Below are positions 8,760 through 17,406 of a stretch of 64,000 nt of DNA, in pieces. This stretch comes from Dietzia lutea (lineage in GTDB: Bacteria; Actinomycetota; Actinomycetes; Mycobacteriales; Mycobacteriaceae), in the NCBI RefSeq assembly GCF_003096075.1, contig NZ_CP015449.1:2225001-2289000 (forward strand), read 5' to 3'. Position 1 is the stretch's first letter. Each line of letters begins with the position of its first letter. The notes beneath the pieces were generated by a model that was given only the letters and a program-made list of their open reading frames with translations, ran no database searches and was not told where the DNA came from. Made by a program: the position numbers and the translations under genes.

Positions 8760-9964
8760 GTATTCCCTTCGTCCAGTGTCCCGGCCAGCTCGGCCAGGAT
8801 CGCCTCGGTATGTTCGCCCAGTGCCGGCACGCGTCCCATCGGCAGTTCGACGTCCGAGAACGTCATCGGCGGCAGCAGCCCGCGGACTGCGCCGGCCGGG
8901 GTCTCCACCTCACGCCAGCGGTTCCGGGCCTCGAGCTGCGGGTGCTCGATCAACCCGGCGACGTCGTTGAGCCGCGCCGCGGGCACACCGAACCGGTCCA
9001 GGCGGTCTGCCAGTTCCACCGAGTCGAACTCCTGCGTGAGCGATCCGATCAACGCGTCCACCTCCGCCCTCCGGGCCACCCGCGCGATGTTCGTGGCGTA
9101 TCTCTCGTCGTCGACGAGATCCGGCCTGCCCAGTACGTCGCGCACCAGCGCGGCCCACCCCCGGTCGTTCTGGACGCCGATCATGACCTGCCCGTCGCGG
9201 GTCGGGAACGCGTCGTACGGACAGATCGAGGCGTGGGACAGCCCCATCCGGCCCACCTGCCGCCCGGCGTACATCCGGATGTACAGGGCGTGCCCCATCC
9301 ACTCGGCGGTGGCCTCGAACATGGATACCTCGATCGTGGCGCCGAGCCCCGTCCGCTCGCGGCGGAACAGTGCCGCCTGGATCGCCGAGAGCGCGTACAG
9401 CCCCGTGGCGATATCGGAGACCGGAACGCCGGTCTTGGTGGCGGTCTCGGGCGTGCCGGTGATCGAGCACAGCCCCGACTCGGCCTGCACGAGCATGTCG
9501 TAGGCCTTGCGGTCCCGATACGGCCCGTCGCCGCCGTAGCCGGAGATCGTGACGACGACGAGGTCCGCTCTGCGCTCGCGCAACGCGGACGCCCCGAGGC
9601 CGAGTCGGTCCATCGCCCCGGGGGCCAGGTTGCTGATGACGACGTCCGCCCGGTCGATCAGTGCGTGCGCGACACTCCGGCCGCGGCCGGAGGCCAGGTC
9701 GAGTTCGATCGACTCCTTGCCGCGGTTCAGCCAGATGAAGTGCGACGCCTGCCCGTGGACGGTGTCGTCGTAGGCACGGGCGAAATCGCCCTCGCCCTCC
9801 CGCTCGATCTTGATCACGCGTGCCCCGAGATCGGCCAGGTGCCGGGTCGCCAGCGGCGCGGCGACGGCCTGTTCGACCGCGACCACGGTGATCCCGGCGA
9901 GCGGCAGAGGGTCGTCGGCGCCGCCCTCGCCCGGCGGGCCGCCACCGGTCTCCAAGGCGGTCAC
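8756..9964 (-). CDS. Family III (CaiB/BaiF) CoA transferase
   Basis: 402 aa. Family III enzymes move CoA between carboxylic acids through an aspartyl-CoA thioester; the predicted aspartate is Asp156 in [12 protein letters not shown]. The [12 protein letters not shown] and [15 protein letters not shown] segments recall transferases acting on succinate/itaconate/mesaconate-type acids (recalled resemblance, not a computed match). The GTG start at 9964 overlaps the upstream dehydrogenase stop as GTGA and has almost no ribosome-binding site, so it depends on coupling. The SDR gene follows with an ATGA overlap. Confidence 0.88.
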   Translation of the reverse strand: MTALETGGGPPGEGGADDPLPLAGITVVAVEQAVAAPLATRHLADLGARVIKIEREGEGDFARAYDDTVHGQASHFIWLNRGKESIELDLASGRGRSVAHALIDRADVVISNLAPGAMDRLGLGASALRERRADLVVVTISGYGGDGPYRDRKAYDMLVQAESGLCSITGTPETATKTGVPVSDIATGLYALSAIQAALFRRERTGLGATIEVSMFEATAEWMGHALYIRMYAGRQVGRMGLSHASICPYDAFPTRDGQVMIGVQNDRGWAALVRDVLGRPDLVDDERYATNIARVARRAEVDALIGSLTQEFDSVELADRLDRFGVPAARLNDVAGLIEHPQLEARNRWREVETPAGAVRGLLPPMTFSDVELPMGRVPALGEHTEAILAELAGTLDEGNT

Positions 9965-11151
9965 CGGCTACCCGCCGCCCGCGTGGCCGCCCGGACGAGT
10001 CCGCCGCCGATGATGAGCCTCTGGATCTCGCTGGTCCCCTCGTACAGGCGCAGCAGCCGGACGTCCCGGAAGATCCGCTCGACGGGGACGCCGCGGATGT
10101 ACCCGCTGCCACCGTGGATCTGCACGGCCAGGTCAGCGGCCCGACCGACCATCTCGGTGCAGTAGAGCTTGGCCGCCGACGGGGCGATCCGGCGATCCTC
10201 ACCGGAGTGGTACTTCGCGGCGGCCTCGCGGACCATCGCCCGACCCGCCATCACGCCCACCTGGATATCCGCCAGCATGGCCTGTACCAGTTGGAACTCG
10301 CCGATCACCGTCCCGCCCTGGGTGGCGGTGGAGGCGTGCGCGAGCGACTCGTCCAGCGCGCGCTGCGCGGCACCGACCGCCAACGCGGCGATGTGCACGC
10401 GGCCCCGCGCGAGCGAGGTCATCGCGGCCCGGTAGCCCGCGTCCTCGTCGCCGCCGACCAGCGCGTGGCCAGGGACGCGGACGCCCTGGAAGCTCACCTC
10501 GGCGGTCCAGGCGCCCTCCTGGCCCATCTTCTTGTCCTTCGGCCCCACCGTCACGCCCGGCGTGTCCGCGGGGACGAGGAAGACGGCGATGCCGGTGCCG
10601 TCGGCGTCGGCGGGGCGGGTCCGGGCGAACACGACGAACAGGCCGGCGAGCGGCGCGTTGGTGATGAAGCGCTTGGTTCCGTCGATCACCCAGTCAGCGC
10701 CGTCTCGCACCGCCTTGGTGGTCAGCCCCGCCGGGCTCGACCCGGCCCCGTCCTCCGTGAGGGCGAACGACGCGATCACTTCCCCGGAGGCAATCGGCCC
10801 GAGCCACCTCGCCTTCTGCTCGTCCGTGCCGAAGTTCACCAGCACCTGCCCGGCGATCCCGTTGTTGGTCCCGAACAGGGACCGCATCGCGGGGGTCGTG
10901 TATCCGAACTCCATCGCCAACTCGACGTCCTGGGTCAGGTCCAACCCCAGGCCGCCCCAGCGCTGCGGGATCGCGTAGCCGAACAGGCCCATGTCCGCCA
11001 GCCCCGCACGGATGTCCGCCGGGACCTCGTCGGCGTCGGCTATCTCCTGCTCGCGCGGCAGCACCACCGTGCGGACGTAGTCGCGCGTCGTCGCGAGGAT
11101 GTCCGCGAAATCCTCCCCGGAGACCTCCGAGTCCGCCGCCGTCGTGTTCAT
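9961..11151 (-). CDS. Acyl-CoA dehydrogenase
   Basis: 396-aa acyl-CoA dehydrogenase with ALTEDGAGSS in the flavin domain and catalytic Glu371 in YEGTSEIQR. The ATG at 11151 is chosen over the longer open frame (ATG 11196): GAAGG lies upstream and the longer form would add basic, non-homologous residues across the promoter. First gene of the minus-strand ACAD-CoA transferase-SDR operon. A 100-bp AT-rich divergent region separates it from a mirrored CoA transferase-ACAD pair. Confidence 0.92.
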   Translation of the reverse strand: MNTTAADSEVSGEDFADILATTRDYVRTVVLPREQEIADADEVPADIRAGLADMGLFGYAIPQRWGGLGLDLTQDVELAMEFGYTTPAMRSLFGTNNGIAGQVLVNFGTDEQKARWLGPIASGEVIASFALTEDGAGSSPAGLTTKAVRDGADWVIDGTKRFITNAPLAGLFVVFARTRPADADGTGIAVFLVPADTPGVTVGPKDKKMGQEGAWTAEVSFQGVRVPGHALVGGDEDAGYRAAMTSLARGRVHIAALAVGAAQRALDESLAHASTATQGGTVIGEFQLVQAMLADIQVGVMAGRAMVREAAAKYHSGEDRRIAPSAAKLYCTEMVGRAADLAVQIHGGSGYIRGVPVERIFRDVRLLRLYEGTSEIQRLIIGGGLVRAATRAAGSR

Positions 11152-11251
11152 CGCCCGCCTTCCGCCGCTTCCAGCGCGTCGCCTGTATGCTAGCAACTAT
11201 TATCATCGTTTGTGGCGCATCTCAACCGCCCCCTCGGCGACGGAGGCACCG
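11152..11251. promoter_or_regulatory. Divergent promoter region of the two CoA-transferase/ACAD blocks
   Basis: Contains an AT-rich island at 11187-11206 with -10-like boxes both ways: TATTAT (11198-11203) or TATCAT (11201-11206) rightwards, TAGCAT leftwards (11187-11192). The segment GCTA...ATCAT around 11189-11206 resembles the region over the -10 box at 6163-6180, suggesting a common regulator. Confidence 0.45.
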
Positions 11252-12454
11252 ATGTCCGACCCGACCACTCCCGCGGCGGCGGGACGACCCCTCGACGGCA
11301 TCCGCGTCGTCGAACTGTCGAGTTTTGTGGCCTCTCCGCTCAGCGGCCTCACCCTCGCCCAGCTCGGCGCCGAGGTCATCCGGGTCGATCCGACGGGTGG
11401 TGCCGCCGACGTCAACCGCTGGCCCCTCGCTCCGGACGGGACCTCCATCTACTGGACCGGATTGAACCGCGGCAAGGCCTCGGTGACCCTCGACCTGCGC
11501 TCCGACGAGGGCCGTCAGGCGCTGCGGGACCTCGTCACCGCGCCCGGTGCGGGCGGCGGGATCCTCGTGACCAACTCCGCGGGCCGCGACTGGATGAGCC
11601 ACGACGCACTGGCCGCGATCCGGCCCGACGTCATCACCCTGGAACTACCCGGCCGACGCGACGGCCGACCGGCGGTGGACTACACCGTCAACGCCGCCCT
11701 CGGATTCCCCGCCGTCACCGGGCAGGTCGACGAGCAGGGCGGCGGGCACGGCGTGGGACAGGTGGTCAATCACGTACTGCCCGCCTGGGACGTCGCCGCC
11801 GGACTCCACGCCGCCCTCGCCGTGGTCGCCGCGGTCCGCGAACGCGAACGGACCGGTCGTGGCCGGCACATCGTCCTGCCGCTCGACGATGTCGCGTTGG
11901 CCACCGCGGGCACGCTCGGGTACCTTACCGAACCCCAGCTCGACGGGACCTCCCGGCCCGCCGTGGGCAACCACGTCTACGGGACGTTCGGGACGGATTT
12001 CACGACCAGCGACGGCGGCCGGTTCATGATCGTCGCCCTGACGACCCGTCACTTCCACGATTTGGCGCGCCTGACCGGAACGCGCGAGGCCGTCGACGCG
12101 CTCGAGACCGCGGCCGGGGCCGACTTCTCCACCGAGTCGGACCGCTACTCCTATCGTGAGGTGCTCGCCGCCCTGTTCGCCCGCTGGTTCTCGGCCCACA
12201 CGACCGAGGAGGTCGCCCGGGCGTTGTCGGAGTCGGTGGTCCTCCACGAGCGATACCGCACCTTCGCCGAGGTCGTCTCCGACGGCGATCTCGTGGCCAA
12301 TCCGCTTTTCGCCCGCCTCGACCAACCCGGTATCGGCCCGTACCTGGCCGCCGCCCACCCGGCCACCTTCGACGGCGCGCACCTGACCACCGGGCCCGCT
12401 CCCCGACTCGGAGCGGACACCGGCCGCCTCACGACCGGAGGATCACCGGCATGA
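11252..12454 (+). CDS. Family III CoA transferase, 2-methylfumaryl-CoA isomerase (Mct)-like
   Basis: 400 aa. The active-site aspartate is predicted as Asp143 in AVDYTVNAALGFP. That segment, NHVLPAWDVAAGL and the GNHVYGTFG region resemble mesaconyl-CoA C1-C4 transferases (2-methylfumaryl-CoA isomerases), which move CoA within one molecule. The resemblance is recalled, not computed. The ATG at 11252 is chosen because GGAGG lies 7 nt before it; the longer frame runs back across the divergent promoter. Ends in an ATGA overlap with the following dehydrogenase gene. With the Mch-like hydratase it suggests C5-dicarboxylyl-CoA metabolism. Confidence 0.78.
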   Translation: MSDPTTPAAAGRPLDGIRVVELSSFVASPLSGLTLAQLGAEVIRVDPTGGAADVNRWPLAPDGTSIYWTGLNRGKASVTLDLRSDEGRQALRDLVTAPGAGGGILVTNSAGRDWMSHDALAAIRPDVITLELPGRRDGRPAVDYTVNAALGFPAVTGQVDEQGGGHGVGQVVNHVLPAWDVAAGLHAALAVVAAVRERERTGRGRHIVLPLDDVALATAGTLGYLTEPQLDGTSRPAVGNHVYGTFGTDFTTSDGGRFMIVALTTRHFHDLARLTGTREAVDALETAAGADFSTESDRYSYREVLAALFARWFSAHTTEEVARALSESVVLHERYRTFAEVVSDGDLVANPLFARLDQPGIGPYLAAAHPATFDGAHLTTGPAPRLGADTGRLTTGGSPA

Positions 12455-13638
12455 CCCACAAGCCCGCCGCGCGCGACGACGTCCCCGTCTACCTCACGCC
12501 GGAGCGTCTGGCCATCCGCGACCTGGCCCGCGAGTTCACCGCCAAGGAAGTCCTCCCCGTCGCCGACCGACTCGACCCCGAACGCGGCGACATCCCCGAC
12601 GGACTGCGGCAGAAGATGGCCGACATCGGGTTCTTCGGGATCATGATCGGCGAGGAGCACGGCGGCCTGGGCCTGGGCGTGTTCGAGTACTGCCTCGTCG
12701 CCGAGGAGCTGGCCCGCGGATGGTTGTCCGTCTCAGGCCTGCTGGCACGCGGGAACGGCATGGGCGGCGGCTTCACCGACGAGCAGGAGGCCCGGCTGCT
12801 CCCCCGCGTCGCGCGCGGCGAGTGGCTGGGCGCCTACGCGCTGTCCGAGGCCGAAGCCGGGTCCGACGTCGCCAACATCTCGTGCCGGGCGGTCCGCGAC
12901 GGGGACGAGTGGGTCGTGAACGGCACCAAGATGTGGTGCACGTACGCCGACCAGGCCGACTACCTGGTGCTCTTCGCACGGACCGACCCCCACCGCGATC
13001 CCGACAAGCCGCATCGCGGGATCTCCGCCTTCCTCGTGGAGAAGGAGCGCGGGGTGTTCCCGCCGGGCATCACCGGCAACCCCGTGCGCAAGATCGGGTA
13101 CTTCGGCTGGCAGACCTGGGAGCTGTCCTTCGACGACTTCCGCATCCCGGCCTCAGCCCTGCTCGGCGAGGAGGGAAAGGGCTTCTACCTGGCCGTTTCC
13201 GGGCTCGAGGTCGGCCGCGCCCACACCGCGGCCCGGGCCATCGGCCTCGCCCGCGCCGCGCTCGAGGACTCGATCGCCTACGTGAAGACCCGCGAGCAGT
13301 TCGGGCGGCCCATCGGCGAGTTCCAGTACCTGCGCTTCCAGATCGCCAAGATGGCCGCGGACATCGAAGCCGCCCGCCAGCTCATGTACTCGGTGGCCAC
13401 CGCCATCGACTCGGGGCGGCGGTGCTCGCTCGAGGCGGCGATGTGCAAACTCGTCGCGACCGAGATGGCGGAACGCGTGACCTCGCAGGGCATCCAGATC
13501 CACGGCGGGGCCGGGTACACGACCGACTTCCGGGTGGAGCGGCACTGGCGGGACGCGCGCCTCACCCGGATCTTCGAGGGGACGAGCGAGATCCAGATGC
13601 GGATCATCTCCGACGAGCTGCTAGGTCGGATCGACTGA
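12451..13638 (+). CDS. Acyl-CoA dehydrogenase
   Basis: 395-aa acyl-CoA dehydrogenase. ALSEAEAGSD marks the flavin domain and Glu376 in FEGTSEIQ is the expected base. The ATG overlaps the CoA-transferase stop (ATGA), so the two are translated together and probably act on consecutive intermediates. The order CoA transferase then dehydrogenase mirrors the leftward block across the shared promoter. Substrate unknown; a methylsuccinyl-CoA-type substrate would fit the Mct/Mch-like neighbours (inference). Confidence 0.92.
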   Translation: MTHKPAARDDVPVYLTPERLAIRDLAREFTAKEVLPVADRLDPERGDIPDGLRQKMADIGFFGIMIGEEHGGLGLGVFEYCLVAEELARGWLSVSGLLARGNGMGGGFTDEQEARLLPRVARGEWLGAYALSEAEAGSDVANISCRAVRDGDEWVVNGTKMWCTYADQADYLVLFARTDPHRDPDKPHRGISAFLVEKERGVFPPGITGNPVRKIGYFGWQTWELSFDDFRIPASALLGEEGKGFYLAVSGLEVGRAHTAARAIGLARAALEDSIAYVKTREQFGRPIGEFQYLRFQIAKMAADIEAARQLMYSVATAIDSGRRCSLEAAMCKLVATEMAERVTSQGIQIHGGAGYTTDFRVERHWRDARLTRIFEGTSEIQMRIISDELLGRID

Positions 13639-13677
13639 GTCCCACCGGATCTGCTGAGGCGGGCGCCGCCGCCTGAG

Positions 13678-13683
13678 TACAGT
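13678..13683 (+). promoter_or_regulatory. -10 box of the leaderless Zn-alcohol dehydrogenase gene
   Basis: TACAGT, 7 nt before the ATG at 13691; no ribosome-binding site. Suggests the dehydrogenase has its own promoter although it follows the ACAD gene by only 52 nt. Confidence 0.5.
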
Positions 13684-13690
13684 CGGCGCC

Positions 13691-14794
13691 ATGAAAGCTG
13701 CCGTGTGTGTCGAGACCGGATCCCCGCTGGTGATCGAGGACATTCCGATCCCCGAACCGCGGGAGGGCGAGGTCCTCGTGCACAACCACGCCTGCGGGGT
13801 GTGCCACACCGACCTGCACGTCATGAAAGGCGAGGTCGGATTCCCGCTACCCGGAGTGCTCGGCCACGAGATCTCGGGCATCGTGGCCGAGGTCGGCCGC
13901 GGCGTCACCACCGTCCGCCCCGGCGACCGCGTGGTGGGCTCGTTCATCATGCCGTGCGGCTACTGCGAGAACTGCGCGCGCGGCATGGAGGACATCTGCT
14001 CCACGTTCTTCGAGTACAACCGCCTGCGGGGGACCTTGTACGACGGCGAGAGCCGGCTCCGCCGGGCCTCCGGGGAACCGCTGTCCATGTACTCCATGGG
14101 CGGACTGGCCGAGTACAGCGTCACCCCGGCCACGGCAGTGTTCCCCCTCCCCGAGGAGCTGGACCTGACCGACTCGGCGATCCTCGGGTGTTCGATGTTC
14201 ACCGCCTACGGGGCCGTCCGCAACGTCGGCGATGTCCGGACCGGGGAGTCGGTGGCGGTGGTCGCGGTCGGCGGCGTCGGCCAGAACATCGTCCAGCTGT
14301 CCGCGGTGAGCGGCGCGGAATCGGTCATCGCGATCGACGTCGACGACGACAAGCTCGCCCTCGCCCGCCGCATGGGCGCCACCCACACCATCAACTCGGC
14401 GCAGACCGACGCGACGGCCGCCGTCATGGAGATCACGGGCGGCCGGGGCGTGGACGCGGCATTCGAGGCGCTCGGTTCCGCGGTCACGACCCGTCAGGCC
14501 ACCGAGATCGCCAGAGAGGGCGGCCGCGTCGTGGTGGTGGGCATCCCGCCGGCCGGGACGTCGCTGGACGCGGACCTGGCGCGCATCGTCCGTCGCAAGA
14601 TCCAGATCAAGGGCTCGTACGGCGCGCGGGCCCGACAGGACGTGCCCGCCCTCGTCCGCCTGCTGGCCGCCGGAAAGTTGGATCTCGGCCAGGTCATCTC
14701 GCGGCGCGTCCCGATGGCCGAGGCGCCGCAGACCTACGAGGCGCTCGACCGCGGCGAGGTGCTGGGGCGCGCGATCGTCCTCACCGGCGACTGA
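13691..14794 (+). CDS. Zinc-dependent medium-chain alcohol dehydrogenase
   Basis: 367 aa. Catalytic zinc ligands are visible as Cys35 (with Cys38-His39 next to it), His59 and Glu60 in GHE. The structural zinc site is the four-cysteine lobe Cys89, Cys92, Cys95 and Cys103. The Rossmann domain has a GGVGQN turn. Oxidises an alcohol or reduces an aldehyde with NAD(P). It has its own leaderless promoter but lies downstream of the CoA transferase-ACAD pair, so it may serve that pathway or be independent. Confidence 0.92.
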   Translation: MKAAVCVETGSPLVIEDIPIPEPREGEVLVHNHACGVCHTDLHVMKGEVGFPLPGVLGHEISGIVAEVGRGVTTVRPGDRVVGSFIMPCGYCENCARGMEDICSTFFEYNRLRGTLYDGESRLRRASGEPLSMYSMGGLAEYSVTPATAVFPLPEELDLTDSAILGCSMFTAYGAVRNVGDVRTGESVAVVAVGGVGQNIVQLSAVSGAESVIAIDVDDDKLALARRMGATHTINSAQTDATAAVMEITGGRGVDAAFEALGSAVTTRQATEIAREGGRVVVVGIPPAGTSLDADLARIVRRKIQIKGSYGARARQDVPALVRLLAAGKLDLGQVISRRVPMAEAPQTYEALDRGEVLGRAIVLTGD

Positions 14795-14803
14795 GCGTCC
14801 TCG

Positions 14804-14862
14804 TCGAGAAGAGCGTTTCGCACGAATCCACTCGCCCGATACGGGCGAAACCGTCTTCTCGA
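14804..14862. terminator. Large inverted repeat between convergent genes
   Basis: 18-nt arms (14804-14821 and 14845-14862), complementary except for two central positions, with a 23-nt loop. Located between the Zn-alcohol dehydrogenase and thiolase genes. The left arm contains a 13-mer (14805-14817) whose reverse complement recurs at 51303-51315. Confidence 0.6.
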
Positions 14863-14899
14863 TGGCGGCGGCGGGCGGGCGCAGGACCGCCCGCACACA

Positions 14900-14943
14900 C
14901 CGACCCCCGGCCCATCGCCATCACGGCGGGGACCGGGGGTCGG
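14900..14943. terminator. Second inverted repeat, thiolase side
   Basis: Perfect 11-bp arms (14900-14910 and 14933-14943), just downstream of the minus-strand thiolase stop. Probable terminator of that operon. Confidence 0.55.
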
Positions 14944-14962
14944 GGCGCGCAGATCGAGTCGG

Positions 14963-16105
14963 TCAGAGCAGTTCGATGATGGTGGCGTTGGCCTGGCCGC
15001 CGCCCTCACACATCGTCTGCAGTCCGTACTTGATGCCCTTGTCCTTCATGTGGTGGACGAGGTCGGCGAAGATGCGTGCGCCGGAGCCGCCGAGCGGGTG
15101 CCCGAGGGCGATCGCGCCGCCGTTCGGGTTGAGCTTGGCCGGGTCGGCGCCCGTGTCGGCCAGCCACGCCAGAGGTACGGAGGCGAAGGCCTCGTTGACC
15201 TCGAACACCCCGATGTCGTCGATCGACAGGCCGGACTTGGCCAGCGCCTTGGCCGTGGCGGGGATCGGCGCGGTGAGCATGATGACCGGATCGTCGCCCG
15301 CGAGGGTCGCGGTGTGCACGCGGGCGATCGGGGTGCAGCCGTACTTCGCGGCCGCCTCCTCGCTCATCACCAGGATCGCCGCCGAGCCGTCGGAGATCTG
15401 CGAGGCGTTGCCGGCGCTGATGACACCGTCCTCCTTGAACGGCGTCTTGAGCCCGGCCAGCGCCTCGACGGTGCTGCCGCGGCGGATCCCCTGGTCGGTG
15501 TCGAACACACCGTCCGGGGTGGTCACCGGCACGATGTGACCGGCGAAGAACCCGGCGTCCTGCGCCGCGGCCGCCTTCTCGTGAGAGGCCACGGCGAACT
15601 CGTCGAGCTGGGTGCGGGAGAAGCCCCACCGCTCGGCGATCATCTCGGCGCCCACACCCTGGTTGGGCGCGATGCCGTTGTACCGGTCCATGAACTGGTG
15701 CCCGTAGGGGAACGAGTCGGAGGACACGTGTGAGCCCATCGGCACGCGGGTCATCGACTCCACGCCGCCGGCCACGACCACGTCGTGGTACCCGGACTCG
15801 ACCACCGCGACGGCGAAGCTCAGCGCCTGCTGAGACGACCCACACTGCCGGTCGATCGTCACACCGTTGACGGTCTCGGGCCACCCGGCGGACAGGGCGG
15901 CGGTCCGGGCGATGTCGCCGGCCTGCTCACCGGCCTGCGTCACACAGCCCCAGATGACATCCTCGACGATCGCCGGGTCGATCCCCGCGCGCTCGACGAG
16001 CCCGTTGAGCACCACGCCGGACAGGTCGGCGGGATGCACCCCGGCCAGGCCGCCCTTGCGCTTACCCACCGCGCTACGCACGGCCTCCACGATCACTGCA
16101 CCCAT
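14963..16105 (-). CDS. Acetyl-CoA C-acyltransferase (thiolase)
   Basis: 380-aa thiolase with Cys88 in DRQCGSSQQ, His336 in GHPLGG and Cys366 in MCEGGGQA. ATG at 16105 with AAGGA 8 nt upstream. It ends a run of minus-strand genes for acid uptake, activation and modification (14963-22462), where it would perform the final thiolytic cleavage. The 70-nt gap to the upstream dehydrogenase gene holds an inverted repeat (16161-16172), so it may also have its own promoter. Confidence 0.92.
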   Translation of the reverse strand: MGAVIVEAVRSAVGKRKGGLAGVHPADLSGVVLNGLVERAGIDPAIVEDVIWGCVTQAGEQAGDIARTAALSAGWPETVNGVTIDRQCGSSQQALSFAVAVVESGYHDVVVAGGVESMTRVPMGSHVSSDSFPYGHQFMDRYNGIAPNQGVGAEMIAERWGFSRTQLDEFAVASHEKAAAAQDAGFFAGHIVPVTTPDGVFDTDQGIRRGSTVEALAGLKTPFKEDGVISAGNASQISDGSAAILVMSEEAAAKYGCTPIARVHTATLAGDDPVIMLTAPIPATAKALAKSGLSIDDIGVFEVNEAFASVPLAWLADTGADPAKLNPNGGAIALGHPLGGSGARIFADLVHHMKDKGIKYGLQTMCEGGGQANATIIELL

Positions 16106-16160
16106 GTGCTTCTTCCTTCTCTCTCGTGCGTCCCCCGGTGCCGGTCGACCCAGCTACTGG

Positions 16161-16172
16161 TAGGACATCCTA
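16161..16172. promoter_or_regulatory. Inverted repeat before the thiolase gene
   Basis: TAGGA-CA-TCCTA in the 70-nt gap upstream of the thiolase start at 16105. Possible operator for a local regulator. Confidence 0.3.
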
Positions 16173-16175
16173 GTG

Positions 16176-17381
16176 TCAACCGACGTACGGCGGCGTCTTC
16201 TTCAGTTCGCCTCGAGCGATCGTGCGGCGGTGGACCGCGTCCGGGCCGTCGACGATCCGCAGGGCGCGCGCCCAGGCGTAGAAGTACGCCAGCGGGGTGT
16301 CGTCGGAGACGCCGGCGCCGCCGAAGACCTCGATGGCCCGGTCGATGACCGCGCACGCGACCTGCGGCGCGATGACCTTGATGGCCGAGATCTCGAAGCG
16401 GGCCTCCTTGGCGCCGACGGTGTCGATCATCCACGCGCAGTGCTGGACCTGCAGGCGCGCCTGATCGATCTCGATCCGCGAGTTGGCGATGTGCTCCTGC
16501 ACCACACCCTGGCTGGCCAGGGAGCCACCGAACGCGTGGCGAGACTTGGCCCGGTCCACCATCAGCGCGAGCGCCCGCTCCGCCATCCCGATCGCGCGCA
16601 TGGCGTGGTGAATCCGACCCGGTCCGAGACGCGCCTGGGCGATCGCGAAGCCGGCTCCCTCCTCGCCGAGGAGGTTCTCCACGGGCACCCGGACGTTGTC
16701 GAAGACGAGCTCACAGTGCCCGTGCTGGTCCTGGTAACCGAACAGGGGAAGGTTGCGCTCGATCCGCAGTCCCGGGGTATCGCGCGGGACGAGGACCATG
16801 GACTGCTGGCGGTGGGTCTCGGCGTCCGGGTCGGTCTTGCCCATGACGATGAGGATCTCGCAGCGGGTGTCGGCGATTCCGGTGATCCACCACTTGCGGC
16901 CGTTGATCACGTACTCGTCGCCCTCGCGGCGAATCACGGTCTGGATGTTGGTGGCGTCGGAGGAGGCGACGTCGGGCTCGGTCATCGCGTACGCCGAGCG
17001 GATTCGCCCCTCCTTGAGCGGCTCGAGGTACTTCGCCTTCTGCTCGTCGGTGCCGAACAGGTGGAAGGTCTCCATGTTCCCGGTGTCCGGGGCCTGCGAG
17101 TTGATCGCCTCGGGGGCGATCACGGGCGACCAGCCGGAGATCTCCGAGACCGACGCGAACTCGAGGTTGGAGATGCCCGACCACTCGGGCAGGAAGAGGT
17201 TCCACAGGCCGCGGCGGCGGGCCTCGACCTTGAGCTCCTCCATGATCGGCGGGTAGGCGTTGTCGCCGTGCTCCCGCAGGTACGCGGACCACACGGGCTC
17301 GGCCGGGAAGACATGCTCCCGCATGAACTCCCACATGTTCTCCTGCAGCTCGAGGCTGCGCTGACTGTGAGCGAATTCCAT
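16176..17381 (-). CDS. ACAD10/11-type acyl-CoA dehydrogenase-like enzyme
   Basis: 401 aa. The fold is acyl-CoA dehydrogenase, but the usual catalytic Glu motif (EGT.EIQ) is replaced by VDGPDAVH with Asp378, the pattern I associate with ACAD10/ACAD11. In animals that domain is fused to an APH-type kinase; bacterial relatives such as LvaC act on 4-phosphoacyl-CoA made by a separate kinase. The matching kinase gene is at 18246-19319, two genes upstream. Likely role: removing the phosphate to give an enoyl-CoA during 4-hydroxy-acid catabolism. The motif is seen, the role is inferred. Confidence 0.85.
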   Translation of the reverse strand: MEFAHSQRSLELQENMWEFMREHVFPAEPVWSAYLREHGDNAYPPIMEELKVEARRRGLWNLFLPEWSGISNLEFASVSEISGWSPVIAPEAINSQAPDTGNMETFHLFGTDEQKAKYLEPLKEGRIRSAYAMTEPDVASSDATNIQTVIRREGDEYVINGRKWWITGIADTRCEILIVMGKTDPDAETHRQQSMVLVPRDTPGLRIERNLPLFGYQDQHGHCELVFDNVRVPVENLLGEEGAGFAIAQARLGPGRIHHAMRAIGMAERALALMVDRAKSRHAFGGSLASQGVVQEHIANSRIEIDQARLQVQHCAWMIDTVGAKEARFEISAIKVIAPQVACAVIDRAIEVFGGAGVSDDTPLAYFYAWARALRIVDGPDAVHRRTIARGELKKTPPYVG

Positions 17382-17406
17382 TGTTTCTACTCCTGTGAGA
17401 GCGGGA

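Noticed and set aside
8022-9503. 493-codon plus-strand open frame
   Set aside because: Antisense to SDR and CoA-transferase genes whose motifs are intact; a GC-rich shadow.
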